From Nitrospirota bacterium (GTDB lineage Bacteria > Nitrospirota > Thermodesulfovibrionia > Thermodesulfovibrionales > Dissulfurispiraceae): a DNA stretch of 57,408 bases. Position numbers and translations under genes: made by a program. Below the pieces are notes generated by a model. It did not search any database. It was not told where the DNA came from and saw only the letters and a list, made by a program, of their open reading frames with translations. The DNA lies in NCBI GenBank assembly GCA_021792185.1, contig JAJYVD010000011.1:1-57408 (forward strand). Reading direction: 5' to 3'. Positions 36,193-45,774 of the stretch are shown piece by piece (positions within the stretch are counted from its first letter, which is position 1; each line of letters begins with the position of its first letter).

Positions 36193-37260
36193 TCATCTCG
36201 GCTTCAATCTTAGAGCTTCGATATCTGCATCTTTTTTTGCTAATTTCTTTATATCGCCCGGCTTAAACGCCCCTTTTTCGGTAAAAATAGCAGAGACATA
36301 TTTTGCTGGCGTAACGTCAAAAGCCAAGTTTATTACATTCACCCCTTCGGGCGCAACCCTATGTCCCCATATTGTAGTAACCTCCTCCGAACCGCGCTCT
36401 TCGATGGGAATGAGTTCTCCGGATTTCATGCTGAAATCTATGCTGCTTAAGGGCGCGGCCACATAAAAGGGTATGCGGTGTTCTTTGCAAAGCACAGCAA
36501 CGGTATATGTCCCTATTTTGTTTGCCACGTCTCCATTCCGCGTCGTCCTGTCCGTGCCCACAATGACAAGATTTATCGTGCCTTTTTTCATTAATGCCCC
36601 TGCAGTGTTATCGGTTATCAATGTTACGGGAACGCCTGCCTGCATAAGCTCCCATGCTGTCAGCCGCGCGCCCTGAAGAACCGGCCGTGTTTCATCCGCG
36701 ATTACCTGTATCCGTTTTCCCTGCTCCTTTGCCGCTATCAGCATCGGCGCCGTTGCCGTGCCGTAGCCTCCTGTTGCAAGGCTGCCTGCATTACAATGGG
36801 TAAGTATGGTATCTCCGTCCTTTATAAATTCAGCGCCCCATTTTCCTATCGCCTTATTTATCTCGATGTCCTCCTGAAGGATTTCATTCGCTTCTTCGAT
36901 AAGCAATTGCTTAAGCCTGCTTACAGGTTCGTCTTTGTTTGCCGAAAGTAGTTTTTTTATACGTTCGACCGCCCATCGGATATTCACAGCAGTAGGTCTT
37001 GTAGAGAGCAGCACCTGCATAACCGTCTCAAGTTGTTTCTTAAAACCGGCAAAACTGTCCGCTTTTATCTCCTGCGCTCCGAGTGCGATGCCCATTGCAG
37101 CAGCAATGCCTATAGCCGGGGCTCCGCGTATCCAGAGCTTTTTTATGCCTTCCGCGACCATGTGGTAATCTGCGCATTCGATAAATCTCACCTCAAGGGG
37201 CAGCCTGCTCTGGTCGAGCATTACAACCTTATTGTTCTTCCATTCGATAGTGGCGACCAT
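36193..37260 (-). CDS. mtnA: S-methyl-5-thioribose-1-phosphate isomerase
   Basis: Converts methylthioribose-1-phosphate to the ribulose form in methionine salvage. The 355-residue protein has RGAPAIGIAAAMGIALG, LTHCNAGSLATGGYGTA (catalytic Cys), DETRPVLQGARLTAWEL, GTDRTTRNGDVANKIGTY and the C-terminal RGSEEVTTIWGHRVAPEGV. Other mtn genes are not in the window; in many anaerobes MtnA acts in 5'-deoxyadenosine or methylthioadenosine shunts. It starts one base from the NRAMP-like gene. Confidence 0.96.
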   Translation of the reverse strand: MVATIEWKNNKVVMLDQSRLPLEVRFIECADYHMVAEGIKKLWIRGAPAIGIAAAMGIALGAQEIKADSFAGFKKQLETVMQVLLSTRPTAVNIRWAVERIKKLLSANKDEPVSRLKQLLIEEANEILQEDIEINKAIGKWGAEFIKDGDTILTHCNAGSLATGGYGTATAPMLIAAKEQGKRIQVIADETRPVLQGARLTAWELMQAGVPVTLITDNTAGALMKKGTINLVIVGTDRTTRNGDVANKIGTYTVAVLCKEHRIPFYVAAPLSSIDFSMKSGELIPIEERGSEEVTTIWGHRVAPEGVNVINLAFDVTPAKYVSAIFTEKGAFKPGDIKKLAKKDADIEALRLKPR

Positions 37261-38502
37261 TTATCCTCCTGTTGCGCCCGGTATTATTGTAGTAATGAGC
37301 AAGAATGCGGTAAGACCGATTATCACTATAATGGTTCCCCACGATATATAGTTGTAGCTTTTCGGATTGATATATTCTCCCATCAGGCTTTTGTTGTTGA
37401 CGAGCATCAGCGCGAAAATAAGCACGAAAGGCAGCAGCAGACCGTTAATGACCGAGGAAAGCACCATCAGCAAGACAAGGGGCGCTCCTGGTATTAATAT
37501 AACTACTGCGGCAAGCGCCACCGTAAGGGTATAAATCCACATAAACTGCGGCGCCTCTTTGAATGTCTTGTTTACGCCGGCCTCCCAGCCCATAGCCTCG
37601 CAGATGTAATATGCCGTTGCAAGCGGAACGATAATAGCGCCCAGCAGCGACGCGTTTGCAAGGCTCAGGGCGAAGAGCAGCGACGCGTAATCCCCCGCGA
37701 ACGGCTTCAGCGCCACGGCGGCTTCGGATGCCTCGTTTATCCGGATGCCGTAAGGGAACAGCAGAGTGCCGCATGTTACGATTACGAAAAAGCTTACGAT
37801 GTCGGTTATAGAGCATCCTATGATTACATCGAGCCTCGATGCCTTGTAATTCTCCTTTTTTATGCCCTTTTCCGCAATGGAAGACTGCAGATAAAACTGC
37901 ATCCACGGCGTTATCGTAGTTCCTATAATGGCTATGCTCAACACGATGTATTCTGAATCCCACTTTATTTGAGGCATAACCGTGCTCTTTACAACGGTTA
38001 TCCATTCAGGTTTCGCCATGATACCGGATATCACATAGCCGAAATACAGGAGGCATGCGATGAGGAGTATTCTCTCTATAAAGCGGTAACTGCCCTTTGT
38101 TACGAGCATCCATATGGATACCGCACCCAAAGGCACCATTATATACTTGCTTACGCCTATTATTTCCATGCTTGCCGCCCATCCCGCAAAGTTGGCGACA
38201 GTTGTCCCGAAATTAGCAACGAGCAGACCGAGCATCAGGTAGAAGGTTGTCTTTACCCCGTAGTTTTCACGTATAAGATCCGCCAGCCCCTTGCCTGTTA
38301 TAACGCCCATGCGCGCTATCATCTCCTGAATCACGACAAGGGCTATGGTAGTGGGTATAAGCGTCCAGAGCAGGGCGTATCCGAAGCGGGCGCCTGCAAC
38401 GGAATATGTCGTTATTCCGCTCGCGTCGTTGTCGATATTTGCCGTGATTATGCCGGGACCCATTACGGCTAAAAACAGGAAGATTCTTTCGCGCAGCTTC
38501 AT
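37261..38502 (-). CDS. NRAMP-related divalent metal transporter, probable Mg2+ type
   Basis: A 413-residue, 11-helix protein of the NRAMP/SLC11 fold. The N-terminal GPGIITANIDNDASG aligns with the first NRAMP helix, but the metal-binding DPGN reads DASG (26-29). In helix 6 the usual M-P-H reads T-P-W (198-200, in GTTITPWMQ). Canonical Mn/Fe NRAMPs need the Asn and Met; their loss marks NRAMP-related magnesium transporters (NRMT). The start overlaps by 4 bases the stop of an MgtE-like regulatory protein, which supports Mg2+ as the substrate. Substrate is inference. Confidence 0.87.
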   Translation of the reverse strand: MKLRERIFLFLAVMGPGIITANIDNDASGITTYSVAGARFGYALLWTLIPTTIALVVIQEMIARMGVITGKGLADLIRENYGVKTTFYLMLGLLVANFGTTVANFAGWAASMEIIGVSKYIMVPLGAVSIWMLVTKGSYRFIERILLIACLLYFGYVISGIMAKPEWITVVKSTVMPQIKWDSEYIVLSIAIIGTTITPWMQFYLQSSIAEKGIKKENYKASRLDVIIGCSITDIVSFFVIVTCGTLLFPYGIRINEASEAAVALKPFAGDYASLLFALSLANASLLGAIIVPLATAYYICEAMGWEAGVNKTFKEAPQFMWIYTLTVALAAVVILIPGAPLVLLMVLSSVINGLLLPFVLIFALMLVNNKSLMGEYINPKSYNYISWGTIIVIIGLTAFLLITTIIPGATGG

Positions 38503-39761
38503 ACCTTCCTCCGCTTTCTCTTTGCGGAAGGAGGCAGTATCCTGTCGATGATATCGTCTATGGCGACAATGCCGAGGAGAAACCCTTCGCTGTCCACCAC
38601 CGGAAGGGCAAGGAGGTTATACTTCGAAATTATCTCTGCGGCTACCATTTCATCGGCATCCGGCGTTACGGTTTTCAGTTTGGTCTCCATTATCTCGGAG
38701 AGCCGCGCGTCGGCTTCCGCAAGCAGGAGATCCCTAAGGGAGGTTACGCCTATGAGTTTTTCCTGATCATCGAGCACATAAATATAGTAACCGCTCTCTA
38801 TTTCTTCCGCGTCCCTTTTAAAGCGCTCGATCGTTTCCCGCACGGTCGTTTGCGGAGAATAGGCGATGAACTCGTTTGTCATCAAGCCGCCCGCAGTGTC
38901 TTCTTCGTGGCCGAGGAGTTCCTGAATGTCTTCGGCATCTTCCTTTTCTATGTGCTCGAGTATCTCCTTTGCCTTCTCGGTGGGCAGGTCGCTCAATACG
39001 TCCGCAGCCTCGTCCGGAGGCATTTCTTCGATTATATCAGCCGCTTTCTCGGTATCCATGGCGTTTATTATATCCGCCTGCATTTCGGGCTTTAACTCCG
39101 AGAGGGCCTCCGCAGCGGTTTCGATGTCGAGGTCTTTAAACAGGTGCGTTCCCTCTTCCCTCGACACCTTGCTTATTATGTCGGCGATATCGGCAGGATG
39201 AAGCTCCGACACCATCTGCCTCGGCACCGTTAGGGTTATAGCCTGGAGCTTCGGCTTTAAGGGCTGGATGTAGTTCCAGCTTATCAGGTTATACGGCATG
39301 CGTGTCTGGAACAGCTTTAAAAATCCTTCGCTTCCCCTTTCAACGCCGAGCCTCCGTAGGATTCCCCTGATCCCAACGTCAACGGCGATTAGCACGGCGT
39401 CGTCGTCATAGCCCTCGAGTTTGATGTCGTTGGCCCTTACCACCTTTGCGCCGTTGGCGTCTACTATCTGCTTATCGAGTATATCTCTTACCGCAAGCAG
39501 GTCGTCCTCGCTTACGGCATAAGTCTTCAAGAGGCTTGCGGTCAGATACGTGGAGATTATTCGCTTGTTGAACAGGTTGATCTGCTCCCATGTGATCCTG
39601 AATAACTGCTTGCCGCGTTCTATTATAAGAGCGGAGACCTTCGGAAGAGGATCACCCTTGATGACAATAATATCCTTTACCCTTCCGGTAATCTCTCCCT
39701 TAGGGTCGAATACGGGTTTCTTTATAATGTCGCTGAGGAATAATTCGCCGAATAAAGGCAT
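38499..39761 (-). CDS. soluble MgtE-N/CBS domain protein with PRC-barrel
   Basis: A 420-residue protein with no membrane segment. Parts in order: PRC-barrel-like beta domains (about 8-145, with DPKGEITGRVKDII and DANGAKVVRANDIKLEG), an MgtE N-terminal superhelix (about 195-290, repeated EMPPDEAADVLSDLP-type helices) and a CBS pair (about 293-415, LMTNEFIAYSP, VTSLRDLLL, LPVVDSEGFLLGIVAIDDI). This is the cytosolic Mg2+ sensor of an MgtE channel without its pore. Its stop overlaps the ATG of the NRAMP-like pore, suggesting that the two form one regulated transporter. Confidence 0.88.
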   Translation of the reverse strand: MPLFGELFLSDIIKKPVFDPKGEITGRVKDIIVIKGDPLPKVSALIIERGKQLFRITWEQINLFNKRIISTYLTASLLKTYAVSEDDLLAVRDILDKQIVDANGAKVVRANDIKLEGYDDDAVLIAVDVGIRGILRRLGVERGSEGFLKLFQTRMPYNLISWNYIQPLKPKLQAITLTVPRQMVSELHPADIADIISKVSREEGTHLFKDLDIETAAEALSELKPEMQADIINAMDTEKAADIIEEMPPDEAADVLSDLPTEKAKEILEHIEKEDAEDIQELLGHEEDTAGGLMTNEFIAYSPQTTVRETIERFKRDAEEIESGYYIYVLDDQEKLIGVTSLRDLLLAEADARLSEIMETKLKTVTPDADEMVAAEIISKYNLLALPVVDSEGFLLGIVAIDDIIDRILPPSAKRKRRKV

Positions 39762-39847
39762 ACGGAATTAGTATACATTATTCAAAAAAATCAATTCAAA
39801 AAAAATTTGATTATTTTTTCCGACCTGAGTATAATCATTGCAAATAT

Positions 39848-41734
39848 ATGAAAGATACCATTAAAAAACTTATAAACACCCTGACGTTCACGGACCTTCC
39901 TATCCGCAATAAATTTATCCTGTTCTCGGCCGGCGCCCTTTTCTGGCTTGTAGTTATCGCAGCTATAGGACTGATTGTGCTTTTTGATATTAACGCCAAA
40001 TCCAAAAGAATGGTGGATATCATTGTGCCTCAGGAAAAAACGGCAAACATAGTGATAAGAAAACTGAGGGGCGCAAGTATCTCTGCCCATAAGATAGCCT
40101 TATATAAGGACACTGAAAGGATGAATATCCATTATCTTAACGGCAAGGCGCGGCTGGAGGACTGCCGTTCTTATCTGAATATCCTGTTGATGGGAGGCAG
40201 AATAAAGGATTACTCGCGCGGCACCGGGCAGTTTTATAACGAGTTCATTGTCATTCCGTTGAACGATTCCGAAAAAAGGAGACTCATAGAAGATGTTATT
40301 GCCAAGGTAGATAATCTCGAAAAGCTTCTGTCTGAAATGGCTGATATGAAATTCGGCAAAGCCAACATGGAGGTGTTGCAGGATAAATTGTCAGAGTATG
40401 ATTTGCTTACGCGGGATACGGTAAGCGCCATAAATGACTATGCCATAAGCATTGATAAGGAATGGAAGGAGTTTACCGGCATCATAAAAACCCGCCTGAT
40501 CCTCTCCATAATGCTCATCAGCTTGGCCTTTGTTGTTGCCGTTATGCTTTCAGGCGTCTTCGGTCTGTTGATATCCCGGTCCCTGGCAAAACCCATTAAA
40601 GCAATCATAACGCAGATTAAGGCGCTCTCAACAGGAGAGATAGACCTTACGAAAAAGCTCGATGTTACATCAAAGGACGAACTCGGCATGCTTTCCACCG
40701 AATTCAACAAGCTGATGGACACCATAGAGCATGTGACCTCTTTCAAAAAGGTCATAGAAGAGGATGAAAGCACCGATGACATTTATATGCGCTTAGGAAG
40801 GATATTCATAGACGACCTCGGGTTGGACAACTGTGTCATCTATGAGGTGGCGGACAACAAAAATGCCATGAAAATAGTATATCCTCCCGAAGCGGAGGGC
40901 GTAGAGCTTCACTGCAAGCGGGATATTCAGCACGACTGCGGCCTTTGCAGGGCAAAAAGAACGGGCCATACCGTTTCATCCGTCGATTATCCCAAAATAT
41001 GCAAATACTATGTGGAAGGCTTAAATGATATGCATGTCTGCATTCCGATAATAGTCGGAGGCAATGTGGGAGGAGTCGTCCAGTTTGTATGCGGCAAGCG
41101 GGGAAGCTGCGATATGGCGGATATAGAAAAAAAGGTAAGCAGGGCGCGGCAGTATATCGATGACGCGCAGCCGGTATTGGAGGCTAAACGCCTCATGAAG
41201 GTGCTGAAAGACTCTGCAGTGAAAGACCCCATGACCGGCCTGTATAACAGGAGATTCATAGAAGAGGTATACGAAGGCCTTATTTCCGGGACCAACAGAA
41301 GGGGAACGATTTTAGGTCTCCTTATGTGCGACCTCGACTTTTTCAAACAAACAAACGACACATACGGACACGACATAGGAGACGCCGTTATTAAAGAAAC
41401 AGCCAATATCCTGAAAAAGGTCGTCAGGGGAACCGATATGGTAGTTCGTTTCGGCGGGGAGGAGTTCCTCGTCTTACTGCTCGATATAAAATCCGGAGAC
41501 GCGGTTGATGTGGCCGAAAAGATACGGGAGAGGGTCGAGGACATGAAGGTCAGAGTCAGCGGCGGCTTTATTCAAAAGACTATCAGCGTAGGCGTATGCG
41601 AATTCCCTACGGACACACAGAACTTCTGGGAAGCGGTCAAATACGCGGACGTGGCTCTCTATAAGGCAAAAGAGCAGGGCAGGAATAAGGTAATAAGGTT
41701 TTCCGCGGAGATGTGGGCGGAAGAAAAGTATTAA
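39848..41734 (+). CDS. membrane diguanylate cyclase with HAMP and GAF-like domains
   Basis: A 628-residue c-di-GMP synthase. A first membrane helix (about 24-48), an extracytoplasmic four-helix-type sensor (about 50-210), a second helix (about 218-240), HAMP (about 240-295), a Cys-rich GAF-like domain (about 305-440, with HCKRDIQHDCGLC) and a GGDEF domain (about 460-620). The active site reads GGEEF and the inhibitory RxxD site is present (RGTD five residues upstream). The cysteines could hold a redox or metal cofactor. The signal is unknown. Confidence 0.93.
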   Translation: MKDTIKKLINTLTFTDLPIRNKFILFSAGALFWLVVIAAIGLIVLFDINAKSKRMVDIIVPQEKTANIVIRKLRGASISAHKIALYKDTERMNIHYLNGKARLEDCRSYLNILLMGGRIKDYSRGTGQFYNEFIVIPLNDSEKRRLIEDVIAKVDNLEKLLSEMADMKFGKANMEVLQDKLSEYDLLTRDTVSAINDYAISIDKEWKEFTGIIKTRLILSIMLISLAFVVAVMLSGVFGLLISRSLAKPIKAIITQIKALSTGEIDLTKKLDVTSKDELGMLSTEFNKLMDTIEHVTSFKKVIEEDESTDDIYMRLGRIFIDDLGLDNCVIYEVADNKNAMKIVYPPEAEGVELHCKRDIQHDCGLCRAKRTGHTVSSVDYPKICKYYVEGLNDMHVCIPIIVGGNVGGVVQFVCGKRGSCDMADIEKKVSRARQYIDDAQPVLEAKRLMKVLKDSAVKDPMTGLYNRRFIEEVYEGLISGTNRRGTILGLLMCDLDFFKQTNDTYGHDIGDAVIKETANILKKVVRGTDMVVRFGGEEFLVLLLDIKSGDAVDVAEKIRERVEDMKVRVSGGFIQKTISVGVCEFPTDTQNFWEAVKYADVALYKAKEQGRNKVIRFSAEMWAEEKY

Positions 41735-41774
41735 AACCTCGGATTGCGGAAAGGCGTTCCCGTTTTATCTGCAG

Positions 41775-41831
41775 CTATAATAATTTTTTAAACTCATCGA
41801 GAGTAAGTCCAGATTTACTGTTTATGAACGC
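41775..41831 (-). pseudogene. orphan 3' end of a reading frame at the cassette edge
   Basis: On the minus strand a frame without a start codon reads AFINSKSGLTLDEFKKLL and stops at 41775. It looks like the natural C terminus of a small protein, such as an antitoxin, but begins right at the outer edge of attC1 (41830). It may be what remains of a gene cut by the arrival of the cassettes. Evidence is limited to 18 codons. Confidence 0.35.
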
Positions 41832-41902
41832 TTAACGCTTGAGTTGACCCGTGCGAATGAAGCGGAGCGTAATGAGCATCAGCGGTGAGCGATTTGTTAG
41901 GC
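41830..41902 (-). other. attC-like recombination site 1
   Basis: Read on the minus strand, a 73-base site opens with GCCTAAC (R'' consensus RYYYAAC) and closes with GTTAAGC (R' consensus GTTRRRY). Between them, AAATCGCTCACCGCTG and GGGTCAACTCAAGC form imperfectly paired L-type arms. The TAA stop of mazF (41897-41899) lies inside R''. This placement, immediately 3' of the gene on the same strand, is that of an integron cassette. Confidence 0.72.
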
Positions 41903-42232
41903 AATTATTTCATTCAATCCCTCAATCACTTGTGCTAATTCCTCTTGAGTTGCTCTTGCAATGAGTTTCCCGATTCTCTCTATGGAAAGAGTCCTGATTT
42001 GACTTATCTTAATCCAAGATCGTTTAGGTAAATTGGCTGCTTTTAATTCTAAGGTCAACGGGAAACCAGCACGTTGCGGCTGACTTGTAATTGCTACTGC
42101 GATAACAGTTTCAGAACGTTCATTAAAAACATCGTGGCTCAAAATCAACACAGGCCGCAAGCCTGCCTGCTCCCGACCTCTCACAGGGTTTAAATCAGCC
42201 CAGCGAATATCGCCTCTCAGTATTCGGGCCAT
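41897..42232 (-). CDS. mazF: MazF-type endoribonuclease toxin
   Basis: A 111-residue PemK/MazF toxin: [29 protein letters not shown] is the family N-terminal block, followed by [11 protein letters not shown] and a central [15 protein letters not shown]. It cleaves mRNA at short motifs. It overlaps the antitoxin gene by 16 bases and its stop codon sits inside the attC1 site. Toxin-antitoxin cassettes are known to stabilise integron cassette arrays. Confidence 0.93.
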   Translation of the reverse strand: MARILRGDIRWADLNPVRGREQAGLRPVLILSHDVFNERSETVIAVAITSQPQRAGFPLTLELKAANLPKRSWIKISQIRTLSIERIGKLIARATQEELAQVIEGLNEIIA

Positions 42233-42459
42233 TCGCTCAAATCCTCAGTCAATCCTTCATCTGCCATCGCCTTTTCGAAGGCAGGATCAAGCTTGGTACA
42301 CTCTTTTGCCAACCGGCTGTGCTTGATTCTCCGAAGTTTTTCAACTACAGCTTCCTGAATTGCCTTGCTGCGGTTCTGAAAGATATGTTCACTAACCAGT
42401 CTATCTAACTGTTCAATAGATTCTTCATCCATTGTTATCGCTATTTTTGCTTTACCCAT
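42217..42459 (-). CDS. mazE: ribbon-helix-helix antitoxin of the mazEF pair
   Basis: An 80-residue antitoxin. The N-terminal [20 protein letters not shown] and [14 protein letters not shown] form a ribbon-helix-helix DNA-binding domain; the acidic C terminus ([14 protein letters not shown]) would wrap the toxin. It follows GGAGGG and has its own promoter (42484-42511), so the pair is expressed independently of its position in the array. It probably represses its own promoter. Confidence 0.9.
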   Translation of the reverse strand: MGKAKIAITMDEESIEQLDRLVSEHIFQNRSKAIQEAVVEKLRRIKHSRLAKECTKLDPAFEKAMADEGLTEDLSEWPEY

Positions 42460-42483
42460 AAATCCCTCCTGGTATTACATTAT

Positions 42484-42511
42484 ATCATACCGTGGAGAAT
42501 TTGGAAATCAA
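42484..42511 (-). promoter_or_regulatory. promoter of the mazEF cassette
   Basis: On the minus strand TTGATT (42511-42506) and TATGAT (42489-42484) are separated by 16 bases, a good sigma-70-type match, with GGAGGG and the mazE ATG just downstream. It lies just inside the cassette boundary at attC2. Confidence 0.6.
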
Positions 42512-42517
42512 TTTTTT

Positions 42518-42585
42518 GCCTAACGCTGGAGCTCATGGGGAGGCGGGGCAGTTTCCCGCCGATCCCATGAAGCACCTCGTTAGAG
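42518..42585 (-). other. attC-like recombination site 2
   Basis: On the minus strand a 68-base site opens with CTCTAAC (one mismatch to RYYYAAC) and closes with GTTAGGC, a perfect GTTRRRY. The arms GAGGTGCTTCATGGG and CCCATGAGCTCCAGC pair with unpaired bases on one side, as in true attC sites, and a GGCGGGAAAC/CCCCGCC hairpin caps the fold. It lies three bases after the stop of the 197-residue gene on the same strand. Confidence 0.78.
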
Positions 42586-42588
42586 AGA

Positions 42589-43182
42589 TTACAAATTATG
42601 CTTGATTTTATATTTAATCTCATCTGTATAGAACGGCTTAAAAATTGAATCAGACTTTTTCAATTTATCAATTGGATAGCCTATATAATTACTGAATTGT
42701 TCCAAGTCAATTGGTTGCCAAGTAGGTCCTTCACTGCCATATGGGATAACCATGCTATATTCATCTTTACCATAATTCCACGGTGTCCCTTTGGGCCAGT
42801 TCTCTATCCAGATAGGGTCTTGTGACTTTTTTAACGCATTAAAAATGCTTTCTTCTTCATCGTTTATTATTTTCTTAGCTTCTTTCATTATGAAAACGAG
42901 TGTCGCTTTAATTATACTTTTTGTTTCCAGAATGAAATTAGAATAATCATCGAATTTCTTTGTGATTATTTTCTTTTTTTTCTCTTTACGATCTTTTTCA
43001 ATTTGTTCTCTCATCAAACTATACAGTATCTCAAATGCATTCATTACAGAGGTACCATGCATTCCTGGCAGTTGGGAGCAAATAATAACCATCGGTTTCT
43101 CCTCCTCATGTAAAATTCTTATATGACATTTTGAAGGTGCTCCATGAAAACCTTTAAAATCGAAATAGAATTGTTTTTGCAT
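42589..43182 (-). CDS. cassette-borne hypothetical protein
   Basis: I do not recognise a family. The 197-residue protein is soluble and AT-rich in its codons compared with its neighbours. A beta-rich start (QFYFDFKGFHGAPSKCHIRIL) is followed by a Lys/Glu-rich helical segment (about 60-125) and an aromatic, Pro-rich end (WIENWPKGTPWNYGKDEY, PYGSEGPTWQPIDL). It starts after AGAGAGGG and ends at attC2, so it is best described as an integron-type cassette gene. Such genes are mostly of unknown function. Confidence 0.72.
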   Translation of the reverse strand: MQKQFYFDFKGFHGAPSKCHIRILHEEEKPMVIICSQLPGMHGTSVMNAFEILYSLMREQIEKDRKEKKKKIITKKFDDYSNFILETKSIIKATLVFIMKEAKKIINDEEESIFNALKKSQDPIWIENWPKGTPWNYGKDEYSMVIPYGSEGPTWQPIDLEQFSNYIGYPIDKLKKSDSIFKPFYTDEIKYKIKHNL

Positions 43183-43447
43183 TCATGCCCTCTCTTTGTA
43201 TATATTTTTTGCTCTAACAATTACTATACGAACTGTCGTATTTTCCGAAAACCGATTAAAATATAGCACACATTGAAGATTTTTGAAAGAGGAAAAGTTG
43301 TTTGAAATCAATTATGTGGTGTTCCCTCAATTTCGCATTTTGTGATATTACGGACTAAAAGCGAAAGGTCGTATAATATGGCAAAATCGCCTAAGCAAAT
43401 TTTTGTTCTGATTTTGTCAGTTATGCCGAGAAATAAGAAGAAATTAA

Positions 43448-43532
43448 TGGTGCCGAAGGCGGGACTCGAACCCGCATAGGTTGCCCCACACGCCCCTCAA
43501 ACGTGCGTGTCTACCAGTTCCACCACTTCGGC
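43448..43532 (-). tRNA. tRNA-Leu (anticodon GAG)
   Basis: An 85-base cloverleaf on the minus strand starting GCCGAAG and ending CTTCGGC-A-CCA. It has a long variable arm (TGGGGCAACCT region), a D arm TGGTGGAACTGGTAGACAC, an anticodon stem CACGT/GCGTG with loop TTGAGGG giving GAG, and a T arm GCGGG-TTCGAGT-CCCGC. CCA is encoded. The gap 43183-43447 upstream of it holds only the right edge of the cassette region, possibly at 43211-43218 (GTTAGAGC on the minus strand). Confidence 0.95.
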
Positions 43533-43566
43533 ATCTTATCAATATACCAGTAAATACACGGTCTTT

Positions 43567-44271
43567 TCAAGTATTCTGCCTGGGCATCGAGCGGGCAAGA
43601 GCCGCGACTGTAACGCTCTTTGCGCCTGCTTTCATTAATGCCCGCGCGCATTCCCTTACGGTAGCGCCGGTTGTTATCACGTCGTCTATCAGCAATAAAT
43701 CCATGCCGCTTATTTTTCCGGACGCGGAAAACGCGTTCTTTAGATTTTTCAGCCTTTCATCTCCGCCCACATCGGTTTGCGGTGGTGTCTCTTTTATCTT
43801 TTTAAGCACATCCTGCATCAGCGGTACCCTTAATTTTTTTGAAAGATGGGCGGCTATGGCAGCGGTCTGATTGAATTCCCTTTTCTTAAGGCCATTGTGA
43901 TGCATGGGAACAGGGACTATTCCGTCAACTTCGGGCAGAGGCAGTTCCAAAAGCAAAAGCCCGAGAGGTTTCGATAATCTTTTTACGCCGTTGAATTTAA
44001 GCAGGTGGACGGCCTCTTTTAATGCGCCTTCGTAAATGCCGTAATAAAGCGCCCTTGCAAATGGAGGCATTGCTTTCATGCAGGATTCGCAGAGGGTCGT
44101 ATGAATGGAAATCGCAGGGAGCCCGCATATGCCGCAAGCGGGGCCTGAATATTTTTCGATGCCCTTCCAGCAAGACGTACAGAGCGGGTTATAAAGATAG
44201 TTATCCGATTTGCTTTGGCATACAGGGCATTTTGAAGGGAAAAAAAGGTTAAGTAATTTGCTGAACAGCAT
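43567..44271 (-). CDS. comF: ComF family phosphoribosyltransferase-like protein
   Basis: A 234-residue protein with N-terminal zinc-binding cysteines (CPVC, LCTSC, CGICG, LCESC), the linker block KFNGVKRLSKPLG, VPVPMHHNGLKKREFNQTA, and the PRPP motif LLLIDDVITTGATV. ComF proteins assist uptake or processing of single-stranded DNA in transformation; their reaction is unknown. No other competence genes are nearby. Confidence 0.92.
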   Translation of the reverse strand: MLFSKLLNLFFPSKCPVCQSKSDNYLYNPLCTSCWKGIEKYSGPACGICGLPAISIHTTLCESCMKAMPPFARALYYGIYEGALKEAVHLLKFNGVKRLSKPLGLLLLELPLPEVDGIVPVPMHHNGLKKREFNQTAAIAAHLSKKLRVPLMQDVLKKIKETPPQTDVGGDERLKNLKNAFSASGKISGMDLLLIDDVITTGATVRECARALMKAGAKSVTVAALARSMPRQNT

Positions 44272-44300
44272 GTTGGTCTGAATTATTAAATGTTGTTATA

Positions 44301-44426
44301 GGCAGGACATAGCATTTCCGCTTCATTCTCGAATGGCATCCTGCCATTCTCCGAAGCTGCGCCAGCCCGCTTAAACATCCGTGTTACGCTTGGGCTGCCG
44401 AAGTCGCTCCAATACCATGCCCTGCC
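44301..44426 (-). repeat. dispersed structured repeat, copy C
   Basis: Inverted relative to A and B. Ends GGCAGG-A-CAT (44301-44310) and ATG-C-CCTGCC (44417-44426) pair at 9 of 10 positions. The second hairpin is GAATGGC-ATCCT-GCCATTC (44331-44349), where an A-T pair of the other copies is replaced by T-A. The central arms are CAGCCC and GGGCTG. It lies between comF and purA; at 44435-44454 another fragment (TTGCGGAAATACCTTGTCTC) repeats the family end in the opposite sense. Confidence 0.87.
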
Positions 44427-44477
44427 TGATAATTGCGGAAATACCTTGTCTCCCATAGTTAGAGATTTATATATTGC

Positions 44478-45767
<1,290 letters not shown>

Positions 45768-45774
45768 TTACCTC

